A DNA stretch of 64,000 nucleotides from assembly GCA_963794165.1 (NCBI GenBank), contig CAWCCT010000011.1, positions 186,001 through 250,000 of the forward strand, given 5' to 3'. The translations under genes and the position numbers were made by a program. The notes below the pieces were generated by a model. That model did no database searches. It was not told where the DNA came from and saw only the letters and a program-made list of their open reading frames with translations. Below, in pieces: positions 1 through 9,230 of the stretch; within the stretch, counting starts at the first letter, position 1; each line of letters opens with the position of its first letter. The DNA comes from PALSA-350 sp963794165. Its GTDB lineage: Bacteria; Acidobacteriota; Terriglobia; Terriglobales; Acidobacteriaceae.

Positions 1-1641
1 TTTCCCGAGATCACGGAAGGTTTGCTCACCGTTGTGTACCCCCAGTTGGTGCGCCCGCTTCCCTCGATGTCGGTGGTTGAGTTTCAGCTGGATCCGGAAA
101 AGGGCAAGCTTACCAGCGGATTGAAAATAGAGCGGCATGCGCAGCTCCTTTCCAAACCCATCGCCGGCGTACCCTGCGCTTTCCGCACCTGCTATGACAC
201 CACGCTTTGGCCGTTGACGATCGCTGCCGCGGAATTGCGCTCCCCCAGCCGCCTGCAGCCGGCGTTGAAGACGAGCGACTCCGCGTGGGCTGTTCGCTTG
301 GAGCTTCGCTGCGCGGCCGACGTCACCTTTCCGGCTTTGAAAGTGGATAAGGTTCGCTTCTATCTCGATGGCGAGAGCGGCCTGGTCAACATACTTTACG
401 AGTTACTCTTCAGCCGCCTGAACCGCATCGTGGTGCGCGATCTCTCCGCTGGTTCACGAGCTAACCCAGTCATTCTTCCCGCCTCCGCGCTCCGTCCGGT
501 TGGGTTCGGCGCCGATGAGGGGATGCTCCCTTATTCCCCCTCTACTTTCGCCGGCCATCGCTTGCTGATGGAGTACTTCGCTTTTCCGGAAAAGTTTTTC
601 TTCATCGATCTTTGTGGTTTGCAGAGCGTAGGCGCGGCCGGCTTCAAAGATGCGATCGAAATTGTTTTTCTGCTCTCGGATATCGAAGGGGATGGTCGCG
701 TGCAGCGGCTGGAGCTGGAGCTCTCGAAGAAGACCTTTCGCCTGGGATGCTCTCCCGTGGTTAACCTTTTTCCGCAAGTCGCCGAGCCGATCCAGCTCAA
801 CCTGCGGAAGTATGAATATGCCGTCACCCCGGATGTTCGCCGGCCCCACTCGATGGAGATCTTCTCCATTGATGAAGTAAGCGCGATTAACGCGAACACG
901 CAGCAGATTACCCGGTTTGAGCCCTTCTATTCCCTTCGCCATGCCGCGCGAAGCGAGGACCGCGCTTGCTTCTGGCTGGCGCGGCGCCGCGCCTCAGCCC
1001 GGGCCAATGATGACGGGACGGAGGTCTCGCTATCGCTGATCGATCTCTCTACCAACACTATCAACCCGGACGCCACGGTGCTCTCCGTGCGCACCATGTG
1101 CACTAATCGCGACCTGCCGTCCCGCCTTCCTTTTGGTAACCAGGACAGTGACTTTGACATGGAAGGCACGGCAGCTATGAAACGGATCGTTGCCCTGCGC
1201 AAGCCAACGCAGCCGGTTCGGCCTTCACTTGGCAAGAGTGCACTGTGGCGCCTGGTCTCTCACTTATCACTCAACTATCTATCGCTGGTGGAACAGGGCA
1301 AGGAAGCGCTGCAGGAAATTTTGACCCTGTACGACGTGGGCCGCACAGCCTATTCACAGAACGTGATCCAAAGTATCCTGCAGGTTCGCAGCCGGCCGCA
1401 TTTCACACGGCTCATTTCCGAGCAGGGAGTCAGCTTTGCGCGTGGGCTGCGCATCGACTTGGAAATCGATGAAGATCAGTTCACCGGCGGAGGCGCATTT
1501 TTATTTGCCAATGTGCTGGAGAGATTCTTTGCTCTCAGTGCATCGCTGAACAGCTTTACCCAGCTTAGCGTCACGACTCCGCAACGGAAAGGAGGGCTTC
1601 ACGAATGGCAACCACGATCGGGCCGAAACCTCCTCGTCTGA
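1..1641 (+). CDS. tssF: Type VI secretion baseplate protein TssF, 5' end missing
   Basis: Baseplate wedge protein of the type VI secretion system (VasA/ImpG family), acting in the cytoplasm with TssG, TssE and TssK under the sheath. The frame is open from base 1, and the first visible residues (FPEITEGLLTVVYPQL, then RPLPSMSVVEF) match the family segment that normally lies about 65-70 residues from the N-terminus. The real start is therefore upstream of the window, and the TTG at 22 is only an internal leucine. About 546 residues are visible. The 3' end overlaps tssG by 37 nt, which suggests translational coupling. The genes that usually precede it (sheath tssB/C, tssE, hcp) would lie to the left. 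Identification rests on the conserved N-terminal segment and on tssG and clpV following immediately. Confidence 0.93.
   Translation, partial: FPEITEGLLTVVYPQLVRPLPSMSVVEFQLDPEKGKLTSGLKIERHAQLLSKPIAGVPCAFRTCYDTTLWPLTIAAAELRSPSRLQPALKTSDSAWAVRLELRCAADVTFPALKVDKVRFYLDGESGLVNILYELLFSRLNRIVVRDLSAGSRANPVILPASALRPVGFGADEGMLPYSPSTFAGHRLLMEYFAFPEKFFFIDLCGLQSVGAAGFKDAIEIVFLLSDIEGDGRVQRLELELSKKTFRLGCSPVVNLFPQVAEPIQLNLRKYEYAVTPDVRRPHSMEIFSIDEVSAINANTQQITRFEPFYSLRHAARSEDRACFWLARRRASARANDDGTEVSLSLIDLSTNTINPDATVLSVRTMCTNRDLPSRLPFGNQDSDFDMEGTAAMKRIVALRKPTQPVRPSLGKSALWRLVSHLSLNYLSLVEQGKEALQEILTLYDVGRTAYSQNVIQSILQVRSRPHFTRLISEQGVSFARGLRIDLEIDEDQFTGGGAFLFANVLERFFALSASLNSFTQLSVTTPQRKGGLHEWQPRSGRNLLV
1588..1596 (+). 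promoter_or_regulatory. Strong ribosome binding site for tssG inside tssF
   Basis: The purine run AAAGGAGGG lies 8 nt before the ATG at 1605 and inside the tssF reading frame. It fixes the tssG start and confirms the 37-nt overlap of the two genes. Confidence 0.75.
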
Positions 1642-2639
1642 AGGATTCGCCGCTGGGCGAGAAGCTCACCGAAGCGGCGTGCACGTTTGGCTTTTTCCAG
1701 GCAGTGACGCTACTCCAACGACTCAACGGCGCTGCGAGCCCGGTGGGAGGCTTTTCCAATCCGGAAGAGGAGGCGGTGCATTTTCGCGTCAATCCCCGGC
1801 TTGGCTTTCCGGCCAGCGAGATTCAGACGCTGGAACCTGCGGAGAACGGCCCACCGGAGATGACGGTGAACTTCATGGGGCTTACTGGTCCCTTAGGCGT
1901 GCTGCCCTACACGTATAGCGAGTTAATCCTGGAGCGTAGCCGAGCCAAGGACCACACGCTGGCGGAGTTCCTGGACATATTCAACCATCGCGCCGTCTCG
2001 CTCTTTTACCGGGCCTGGCAAAAGCCTCGTTTTCCTGTCACTTATTCCAACGGAACGCACGATCACTTCACGCATTATCTGCTCGACCTGATTGGTTTGG
2101 GCACCGAGGGTTTGCGCGACCGCCAGGAGATTGAGGATGAGGCTCTGCTGCATTACACCGCGCTACTGGGGATGCAGGCGCGCTCGGCAGCGGCGCTGGA
2201 ACAGATTATCCAGGACTACTTTGAGGTGCCGGTGGAGGTGCAGCAATTTACCGGAGGCTGGTATGGCCTGGACACACCGACCCAGTGTGCGATGGACGAC
2301 GAAGAGAGCGCGTCGTGCCAGATCGGGTTCGGTGCAGTGGTGGGCGACGAGGTGTGGGACCGGCAAGCGCGCGTGCGCATCCGTCTCGGGCCGCTCAGCA
2401 TGGAACGGTATGGCGACTTTCTACCCGAGGGAAACTCCTACGGAGCATTGCGCGCCCTGACCCGCTTTTTCAGCAATCAATGCCTGGAGTTTGAGGTACA
2501 GCTGGTGCTCGATAGGGCGCAGGCGCCGGGCACGGAACTTGATTTCGATGCGGCCAATCCGGCTCGCCTCGGTTGGATTTCCTGGGTGAAGAACACGCCG
2601 CTGGGAAGTGATCCCGACGACACAATACTGATTTTGTGA
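1605..2639 (+). CDS. tssG: Type VI secretion baseplate protein TssG
   Basis: 344-residue baseplate protein (VasB/ImpH family), the partner of TssF in the T6SS wedge. Family-like segments include the N-terminal region ending FGFFQAVTLLQRL, the stretch MTVNFMGLTGPLGVLPYTYSE (about residues 86-106) and the C-terminal part NSYGALRALTRFFSNQCLEFEVQL. Length is normal for the family. A strong ribosome binding site inside tssF fixes the ATG start. It ends 10 nt before clpV, so tssF-tssG-clpV form one transcription unit. Confidence 0.94.
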   Translation: MATTIGPKPPRLKDSPLGEKLTEAACTFGFFQAVTLLQRLNGAASPVGGFSNPEEEAVHFRVNPRLGFPASEIQTLEPAENGPPEMTVNFMGLTGPLGVLPYTYSELILERSRAKDHTLAEFLDIFNHRAVSLFYRAWQKPRFPVTYSNGTHDHFTHYLLDLIGLGTEGLRDRQEIEDEALLHYTALLGMQARSAAALEQIIQDYFEVPVEVQQFTGGWYGLDTPTQCAMDDEESASCQIGFGAVVGDEVWDRQARVRIRLGPLSMERYGDFLPEGNSYGALRALTRFFSNQCLEFEVQLVLDRAQAPGTELDFDAANPARLGWISWVKNTPLGSDPDDTILIL

Positions 2640-2649
2640 GAGGAACGAT

Positions 2650-5337
2650 ATGGGACTGAATCTGAAAGCACTCATCGGCAAATTGAATGAAGCATCTCGA
2701 TCAGCACTTGAAGGTGCGGCGGGCCTTTGCCTCTCGCGCACCAATTACGACGTCGAAGTGGAACACTACGTCACCAAGCTGCTCGAATCAACCTCGGGTG
2801 ACTTCGCCGCCATCATCAAGCATTTCGAGATTGACAAGTCGCGGCTTTCCGCAGACCTGGCTCGTAGCATGGACAAGCTGAAGTCTGGCAACGCGCGCAC
2901 TCCGGCGATCAGCCCGACGGTGCTCAAAATGCTGACCACCGCGTGGACCATCGGGTCTATCGACTTTAATGCGGGGCAGGTGCGCACCGGATTCACCATT
3001 CTCGCGCTGGTCTCGGACGAGGAACTTACCAGGCTGATCAACGATGTAAGCCGCGAGTTCCAGAAGATCAACGCGGATGCGCTGCGCAAAGACTTGCTGG
3101 GCATTGTTGCTCTTTCCAACGAAACAACTACGGCCCCCGCGGCTGCTGCGGGTGGAGAGGCGCAGAAGCCTGCCGGCGGAAAGACGCCGAACCTCGACCA
3201 GTACACGGTCGACCTCACCGGCAACGCGCGCAGGGGAAAAATCGACCCGGTGCTGGGCCGTGATCCGGAGATTCGCCAGGTCATCGACATTCTTACCCGG
3301 CGGCGGCAGAACAATCCGATCCTCACGGGCGAGGCGGGTGTGGGCAAGACAGCCGTGGTTGAGGGCTTCGCGTTGCGTGTGGCCCAGGGCGACGTTCCTC
3401 CGCCACTCAAGAACGTGCATGTGAGAACGCTCGACCTGGCGCTGCTGCAGGCCGGCGCCGGCGTCAAGGGAGAATTTGAAAATCGTCTGAAAGGATTGAT
3501 TGAAGAAGTAAAGGCGTCGGCCACGCCCATCATTCTGTTCATCGACGAGGCTCACACCATGATCGGCGCTGGAGGGCAAGCGGGGCAAAATGACGCCGCT
3601 AACCTGCTCAAGCCGGCACTCGCCCGCGGCGAACTGCGCACCATCGCTGCGACTACATGGTCCGAGTACAAGAAGTACTTCGAGAAGGACGCGGCGCTCG
3701 CGCGGCGCTTCCAGGTAGTCAAGGTGGAGGAGCCCAGCGAGCACCAATGCCTCATCATGATGCGGGGCCTGGTGGCATCGCTCGAAAAGCATCACAATGT
3801 CCGCATACTCGACGAAGCGGTTTATGCCAGCGTCCGTCTTTCGCACCGGTTTCTCGCCGGACGGCAGTTGCCGGACAAGGCCGTGAGCATCCTCGATACC
3901 GCGTGCGCTCGCTTGTCGCTAGGACAGAACGCTACCCCGCCGGCTCTCGAAGACACCACGCGCCAGATTGACGCCCTTGAAGTGCAGAAACGGATCCTTG
4001 ACCGCGAGACGGTTGTGGGTGCCGACCACCAAGAGAAGCTGGCCGAGATCGACGCGCAGAAGACGGCTGCCACTACAAAGCTCAAGGCATTACAGGAGCG
4101 CTGGGACAAGGAGCGCGAGCTGGTGACGAAGATTCGCGAACTGCGCGAGAAGCTGGAAGCGGGGCATGCGGCAAATGGAGCGACGAACGGAACTGGGGAC
4201 GCAGCCGCAACCAGCTTGGCGGCGACGAAAACAGAACTGCAGGCCCTTGAAGGCCAGCTGGCTGCGCTGCAAGGCGAGACCGGCTTGATACGGGTATGCG
4301 TGGATGCGCAGATCGTGGGAGAGGTGCTTTCCGCCTGGACTGGAATTCCAGCGGGCAAAATGCTCAAGGATGAAATCACCACTGTGCTCGCGCTGCAGGA
4401 CCACCTGGGCCGGCGCGTCATCGGCCAACCGCACGCCATGGAGATCATCAGCCAGCGCGTGCAGACCTCGCGCGCTTCGCTCGATGACCCTAACAAGCCT
4501 GTCGGCGTTTTCATGTTGGTTGGTCCTAGCGGCGTGGGTAAGACGGAGACGGCGCTCGCGCTTTCCGATTTGCTCTATGGGGGTGAACACAACCTGATCA
4601 CCATTAACATGTCGGAGTTTCAGGAACCGCATACCGTCTCTACCTTGAAGGGCTCGCCTCCAGGATATGTTGGCTACGGCGAGGGCGGTGTGCTGACGGA
4701 AGCGGTCCGGCGGCGGCCTTATTCTGTGGTGCTGCTGGACGAAGTCGAAAAAGCTCACCCGGATGTGCTGGAGCTGTTCTTCCAGGTCTTCGACAAGGGC
4801 AACATGGAGGACGGAGAAGGCCGTCAGATTGATTTCAAGAACAACATCATCATCCTGACGACCAACGCCTGCACCGATCAATTGATGAAACTGGTTGCTG
4901 ATCCGGAGACTGCACCCAGCCCTCGTGGATTGGTCGAAGCACTTAAGCCAGAGCTCAACAAGATCTTCAAACCTGCGTTTCTAGGGCGCATGGTCGTCAT
5001 TCCGTACTACCCGGTCCGCGACGAGGCGCTCAAGCAGATCATCCGCTTGAAGTTGGGTAAGATTCAGCGCCGAATCCAAGAGAACCACAAGATCAAGCTG
5101 TCTTGGGATGACGCCTTCCTGAATGAAGTAGCCAGCCGCTGCACGGAAGTGGAGAGCGGCGCACGCAACGTGGATAATATCCTCACTAATTCTTTGCTGC
5201 CGGATATCTCGCGCCAAATTCTGGGAGGAATGGCTGAGGGCGAGAAGATGAGTGCCATCCACGTCGGGATCGGGAGCGATGGCGAATTTATATATCAAAT
5301 GCCAGGAGAACCAGCCCGCGTGCAGGCTTTGGTCTAA
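2650..5337 (+). CDS. clpV: Type VI secretion ATPase ClpV/TssH
   Basis: 895-residue Hsp100/ClpB-type AAA+ unfoldase. In T6SS this enzyme disassembles the contracted TssB/TssC sheath. An N-terminal Clp-N region (about 1-165) is followed by AAA-1 with Walker A GEAGVGKT (about residue 227) and Walker B LFIDEAHT, a middle region of about 100 residues, and AAA-2 with Walker A GPSGVGKT (about 627) and Walker B VVLLDEVEKAH. Both nucleotide sites look intact. The middle region contains an Ala/Gly/Thr-rich insert around AANGATNGTGDAAATS. Context between tssG and vgrG favours ClpV over housekeeping ClpB. It starts at ATG 2650 after a GAGAGGAACG purine stretch. Confidence 0.95.
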   Translation: MGLNLKALIGKLNEASRSALEGAAGLCLSRTNYDVEVEHYVTKLLESTSGDFAAIIKHFEIDKSRLSADLARSMDKLKSGNARTPAISPTVLKMLTTAWTIGSIDFNAGQVRTGFTILALVSDEELTRLINDVSREFQKINADALRKDLLGIVALSNETTTAPAAAAGGEAQKPAGGKTPNLDQYTVDLTGNARRGKIDPVLGRDPEIRQVIDILTRRRQNNPILTGEAGVGKTAVVEGFALRVAQGDVPPPLKNVHVRTLDLALLQAGAGVKGEFENRLKGLIEEVKASATPIILFIDEAHTMIGAGGQAGQNDAANLLKPALARGELRTIAATTWSEYKKYFEKDAALARRFQVVKVEEPSEHQCLIMMRGLVASLEKHHNVRILDEAVYASVRLSHRFLAGRQLPDKAVSILDTACARLSLGQNATPPALEDTTRQIDALEVQKRILDRETVVGADHQEKLAEIDAQKTAATTKLKALQERWDKERELVTKIRELREKLEAGHAANGATNGTGDAAATSLAATKTELQALEGQLAALQGETGLIRVCVDAQIVGEVLSAWTGIPAGKMLKDEITTVLALQDHLGRRVIGQPHAMEIISQRVQTSRASLDDPNKPVGVFMLVGPSGVGKTETALALSDLLYGGEHNLITINMSEFQEPHTVSTLKGSPPGYVGYGEGGVLTEAVRRRPYSVVLLDEVEKAHPDVLELFFQVFDKGNMEDGEGRQIDFKNNIIILTTNACTDQLMKLVADPETAPSPRGLVEALKPELNKIFKPAFLGRMVVIPYYPVRDEALKQIIRLKLGKIQRRIQENHKIKLSWDDAFLNEVASRCTEVESGARNVDNILTNSLLPDISRQILGGMAEGEKMSAIHVGIGSDGEFIYQMPGEPARVQALV

Positions 5338-5380
5338 GAAGATGGGGCCGCAGGAGAACTCAGTGGGAGAACTGGCGAAC

Positions 5381-5430
5381 CGCAGGTCCCTCCACTACGC
5401 TTCGCTTCGGTCGGGATGACAATTCGGGGT
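5381..5430 (+). repeat. Family-B intergenic repeat copy
   Basis: A GCAGGTCCCTCCACTACGC unit continuing to GGTCGGGATGACAA in the 143-nt gap between clpV and vgrG. Near-identical copies are found at 42463-42511 (with an inverted twin at 42550-42598) and 53391-53433. The rest of this gap shows no gene. Confidence 0.8.
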
Positions 5431-5480
5431 GGCGCCTTAAGAATACTTTTGGGCGACACCCGGTAAGAAGAACGACGCTG

Positions 5481-7472
5481 ATGCCATATTCTCAAGAAGA
5501 CCGTCTTGTCTCCCTTACGACACCGCTAGGCAAGGACGTATTGCTATTGGCTGGTTTCACCGGCCATGAAGCGATTTCGCGCCTATTTAGCTTTCATCTG
5601 GATCTGCTCTCCGAGCAAGCACCCATCGAATTCCCTAACATCATCGGCAAGAACGTTACCATTTCCGTAACGCAATCGGACGAGACACCTCGTTACTTCA
5701 ATGGCTTGGTAAGCCACTTCGGCCAAAGCGGCTCTGACGCACACTTCACCCATTTCGAGATGGAAGTAGTTCCATGGACGTGGATGTTGACCCGATACGC
5801 CGATTGCAAGATTTTTCACAATAAGACCGTCCAGGATGTTATCAAGAAGGTTTTTAGCGATCGAAGCTTTTCAGACTATAAGTTCATGCTCAATGGCAGC
5901 TACTCGCCAATGGAGTACTGTGTTCAATACCGGGAAACTGATTTCAATTTCATCTCGCGTCTCATGGAGCAGAATGGCATCTTCTACTTTTTCGAGCATG
6001 AAAAAGATAAGCACACCATGGTCATTGCCGACTCTTCCAGCGCCCATGAGGACTGCCCCAAGCAGACGAAAGCTGGGTACAACCTGGTAAGCGGCGGCCT
6101 CGACGAGGCCGACGTTATCCATTCCTGGAGCGTCAACCAGGAATTGCGAAGCGGCAAATACGCGTTGACCGACTATAACTTTACAACCCCATCCACCAGC
6201 CTGCTGGTTACAGAGCCAACCATCGTTTCGGTTGGAGGCAACAGCAGTTTTGAGATTTTTGACTATCCCGGCGACTACCCGACCCGCGCCGACGGGACAT
6301 CCTTTGCCAAGCTTCGCATGCAGGAGGAGGAGGCCGGCCATCTTGTTGCCAACGGATCGAGTGGGTGCCGCGCTTTCACTACCGGGTACAAATTCGCTCT
6401 TACCGATCACTACCAGGCGTCCATGAACACCTCCTATGTGCTCACTGAAATCCAGCACATTGCGTCAGTCGCAGACAGCTACGGCACGACAGGCGGGAGC
6501 GGAGGTACTTATTCCAACCACTTCACCTGTATCCCCGAGTCAGTCCCTTTTCGTCCTCAGCGCCTTACCCCAAAGCCATTTGTTCAGGGACCGCAAACAG
6601 CAGTGGTCATCGGCAAGGCCCAGTATTCCGATACCAGCGGCGACGATGGCTCGGGCGATGGTGAAGAGATCTGGGTGGATTCTTATGGCCGGGTCATCGT
6701 CCGCTTTCCCTGGGACCGTGCCGGCAGCTGTTCTTGCCGCGTCCGTGTCTCGCAGGATTGGGCGGGCCAGGGCTGGGGCTCTATCACCATCCCACGCGTT
6801 GGCCAGGAGGTTATTGTCAGCTTCCTCGAGGGCGATCCTGACCGCCCGATCATCACTGGCCGAGTTTATAACGCAAATGAGACGGTGCCCTATCCTCTGC
6901 CTGACAATCAGACGCGCAGTACATTCAAGACCCGCAGTTCCAAAGGCGGCGGGACAGACAACTACAACGAGCTGCGCTTCGAAGATAAGACAGGAAAGGA
7001 GCAGATTTTCCTGCGCGGGGAGAAAGATCTTGATACGCGGTTAAAAAACGATAGCCGCGAATATGTCGGCAACAACCGCAGCCTGATGGTGACCCAGGAT
7101 CAGATGGAGCAAGTGGGTGGAGACCTGCACGAGAAGGTCACCGGGAATCTTAACCAGAAGGTGGGACAGAACTTGTCTCTCCAGGTTGGCCAAAATTTAT
7201 ACGAGAAGTCAGGCACCAACTTTGCTCATGAGGCCGGTCAGGTTATTCACTTGAAAGCCGGAATGACCCTGGTGCTCGAGGCAGGCGTTGGGTTGACGCT
7301 GAAGGTTGGGGGCAATTTTATCGCGATCAACCCCGCTGGAGTTTCTATCGTGGGGACCATGGTCATGATCAACAGTGGCGGGTCGGCTGATTCGGGCCCC
7401 GGATCCAGCCCCACCGATCCTAAAAAGCCCGATGAGGCGGACGATGGCAGCAAAGGCGACAAGATGAATTAA
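5481..7472 (+). CDS. vgrG: Type VI secretion spike protein VgrG/TssI
   Basis: 663-residue trimeric spike at the tip of the Hcp tube. The N-terminal gp27-like part starts with SLTTPLGKDVLLLAGFTGHE (about 10-30). A gp5-type OB domain runs from about residue 370 (VVIGKAQYSD) through the conserved VRVSQDWAGQGWGSITIPRVG and FLEGDPDRPIITGRVYN. The needle then contains short repeats such as GGDLHEKVTGNLNQKVGQNL (about 545-600) typical of a triple-stranded beta-helix. The C-terminus is a short polar tail rich in Gly, Ser, Asp and Lys, so no effector domain is fused. No PAAR or effector gene follows directly. The next 400 nt are repeats. Confidence 0.95.
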   Translation: MPYSQEDRLVSLTTPLGKDVLLLAGFTGHEAISRLFSFHLDLLSEQAPIEFPNIIGKNVTISVTQSDETPRYFNGLVSHFGQSGSDAHFTHFEMEVVPWTWMLTRYADCKIFHNKTVQDVIKKVFSDRSFSDYKFMLNGSYSPMEYCVQYRETDFNFISRLMEQNGIFYFFEHEKDKHTMVIADSSSAHEDCPKQTKAGYNLVSGGLDEADVIHSWSVNQELRSGKYALTDYNFTTPSTSLLVTEPTIVSVGGNSSFEIFDYPGDYPTRADGTSFAKLRMQEEEAGHLVANGSSGCRAFTTGYKFALTDHYQASMNTSYVLTEIQHIASVADSYGTTGGSGGTYSNHFTCIPESVPFRPQRLTPKPFVQGPQTAVVIGKAQYSDTSGDDGSGDGEEIWVDSYGRVIVRFPWDRAGSCSCRVRVSQDWAGQGWGSITIPRVGQEVIVSFLEGDPDRPIITGRVYNANETVPYPLPDNQTRSTFKTRSSKGGGTDNYNELRFEDKTGKEQIFLRGEKDLDTRLKNDSREYVGNNRSLMVTQDQMEQVGGDLHEKVTGNLNQKVGQNLSLQVGQNLYEKSGTNFAHEAGQVIHLKAGMTLVLEAGVGLTLKVGGNFIAINPAGVSIVGTMVMINSGGSADSGPGSSPTDPKKPDEADDGSKGDKMN

Positions 7473-7870
7473 TGCAGATCCCTCCACGGCACGCCGGGAC
7501 AGGTCGGCTTCACTCGGGATGACAAAGGGGACGGTTGGGTTTCCATGCAAGTTCGGTTGCAGGGATCCCAGGTCTCAAAAGCGAGACCTGGGGCACCCTT
7601 CGAGTTTTACCGAGAGAATCGTGGGCTTGAGAAACGGAACTGCAGATCCGCGCTTCCAAGGAGAACGACGACCCGCCAACAAATCGAGCGCAGCCGACCT
7701 ATCCCGGCGTGCCGTGGAGGGATCTGCAGTTCGGCGGACCCCTCCTGGGAATAAAGAGACGATCCGGTAACGCGTTGATTACCTTAGGTTGTCCCGCGAA
7801 AATGCTGGTTAAAAGTTTGCGATCGGGTTCTAATCCCTTATTCTTGTCGGAGTCCTGGTAAACAGTCCCC
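7473..7870. repeat. 398-nt gap filled with composite repeats
   Basis: No gene. Family-C repeat (CCACGGCACGCCGGGACAGG core) lies at 7474-7522 and again inverted at 7686-7730. Between them, at 7567-7592, is a 10-bp perfect hairpin CCCAGGTCTC with a 6-nt loop. The block GATGACAAAGGGGA... to the hairpin and the following GGGGCACCCTTCGA is shared with the gap at 10593-11090, downstream of the second tssK. The last 100 nt before the first tssK are unique and presumably carry its promoter, but no convincing -35/-10 pair was recognised. Confidence 0.75.
7567..7592. terminator. Perfect 10-bp hairpin after vgrG, possible terminator
   Basis: CCCAGGTCTC pairs with GAGACCTGGG across loop AAAAGC. There is no T-run after it, so intrinsic termination is only a possibility. 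The same hairpin recurs at 10966-10991. Confidence 0.4.
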
Positions 7871-9226
7871 ATGAAACAGCTGCAACCCGTTCTTTGGACC
7901 AAAGGCACTTTTCTGACGCCGCAGCACCTCCAGTTACAGGACCGGTTTCTCGAGGACAGCCTCAATTTTCGCTTGCAGGCGCTCAAGTTCTGCGCCTGGG
8001 GATTCAGCGAAGTCGTGCTCGACCAGGAATTGCTGGCGGATGGGCAACTGGCCATCTCCCGCGCATCGGGAATCTTTCCCGATGGCCTGCTTTTCGACAT
8101 CCCCGCGTCGGATCAACCGCCCCCTTCCAAGGCGCTGGCGGAGTTCTTCGATCCTGGTGTCCGCGACCTCGACATCTATCTCACCGTCCCCGATTACCGG
8201 GAAAAGGGTTTGAACGTTTCCGGAGTGGGCCGGAGCGGCGGTTCACGCTACCTGGCGGAGATCACCACCGTCCGTGACGAAAATACAGGGACGGGGGAAA
8301 AGCCGGTGCAGATTGCGCGCAAGAATCTGCGGCTGCTGGCCGGCAATGAGACCCGCGAAGGCAGCTCCGGGCTGCGCATCGCCAACGTGCAACGCACCGA
8401 GGCCGGCGCCTTTCGGCTGAACACACGTCTCGTTCCTCCGCTGCTCGAAGTGCGGGCCAGCGACTATCTCCTCGGCCTGGTCAATGGGCTGCTGGAAATT
8501 CTCTCCGCAAAAAGCAGTCAGCTAGCCGCTGGGCGGAGGCAGAAAAACCTGAGCCTGGCGGACTTCAGCGCGGCGGATATCGCAAACTTCTGGTTGCTGT
8601 ATACGGTCAATTCGCACATCCCTGTGCTTAGCCACCTGCTGCAGGGGCAACGCTGCCATCCAGAGGAGCTATTCTCCGCTCTTACCGCGCTCGGTGCTTC
8701 GCTCACAACTTTTTCTACCACTATCCGCCCGCGAGACCTGCCGTTGTACGACCATCTGAATCTCAGCAAAGTTTTTACTGATCTGGATGAGAAACTTCGC
8801 TTGCTGCTGGAAACTGTGGTGCCCACCAATGTTGTCTCCCTGCCGCTCAAGCATGTAAACCACACCATCTACGCCACCGCAATCGATCAGGATAAGTACC
8901 TCAACAACACCCGAATGTACCTTGCCATCTCAGCCGAGACGGCCGAAGACTCCATCATCCGCAAGGTTCCGCAAATGGTGAAAGTCTGCTCGGCGACGCA
9001 TATCGAGCAGCTCATCAGCAATGCGCTGCCGGGCGTCACGCTGACGCACCTGCCTAACCCGCCGAGCGCCATCCCGATTAAGATGAAGTACCAATACTTC
9101 AGTCTGAACCAGTCGGGAGCCGCGTGGGAGTCGGTGACCCGCGCGCGCAATTTTGCCGCCCATGTTCCGGGAGATTTTCCCAATCCGCAGATGGAGTTGT
9201 TAATCCTGCTGCCGCAGGCAGGCTGA
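7871..9226 (+). CDS. tssK: Type VI secretion baseplate-membrane connector TssK, copy 1
   Basis: 451-residue TssK (VasE/ImpJ family). TssK trimers connect the baseplate to the TssL/TssM membrane complex. The family N-terminal signature appears as LWTKGTFLTPQHLQLQDRFLE (about 8-28), and the conserved C-terminal stretch YFSLNQSGAAWESV is present. It ends 4 nt before a second tssK homologue (9231-10592), with which it shares the same overall plan (for example DENTGTGEKPVQIARKNLRLL versus DENTGRDEKPIKVGRKNLQLL). The two differ strongly elsewhere, so this is an old duplication rather than an assembly artefact. Single tssK copies are usual in T6SS clusters. Confidence 0.92.
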   Translation: MKQLQPVLWTKGTFLTPQHLQLQDRFLEDSLNFRLQALKFCAWGFSEVVLDQELLADGQLAISRASGIFPDGLLFDIPASDQPPPSKALAEFFDPGVRDLDIYLTVPDYREKGLNVSGVGRSGGSRYLAEITTVRDENTGTGEKPVQIARKNLRLLAGNETREGSSGLRIANVQRTEAGAFRLNTRLVPPLLEVRASDYLLGLVNGLLEILSAKSSQLAAGRRQKNLSLADFSAADIANFWLLYTVNSHIPVLSHLLQGQRCHPEELFSALTALGASLTTFSTTIRPRDLPLYDHLNLSKVFTDLDEKLRLLLETVVPTNVVSLPLKHVNHTIYATAIDQDKYLNNTRMYLAISAETAEDSIIRKVPQMVKVCSATHIEQLISNALPGVTLTHLPNPPSAIPIKMKYQYFSLNQSGAAWESVTRARNFAAHVPGDFPNPQMELLILLPQAG

Positions 9227-9230
9227 GACC

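Noticed and set aside
2788..3846. 352-codon minus-strand frame opposite clpV
   Set aside because: Shadow of clpV; the translation is His/Arg-rich and unlike any family.
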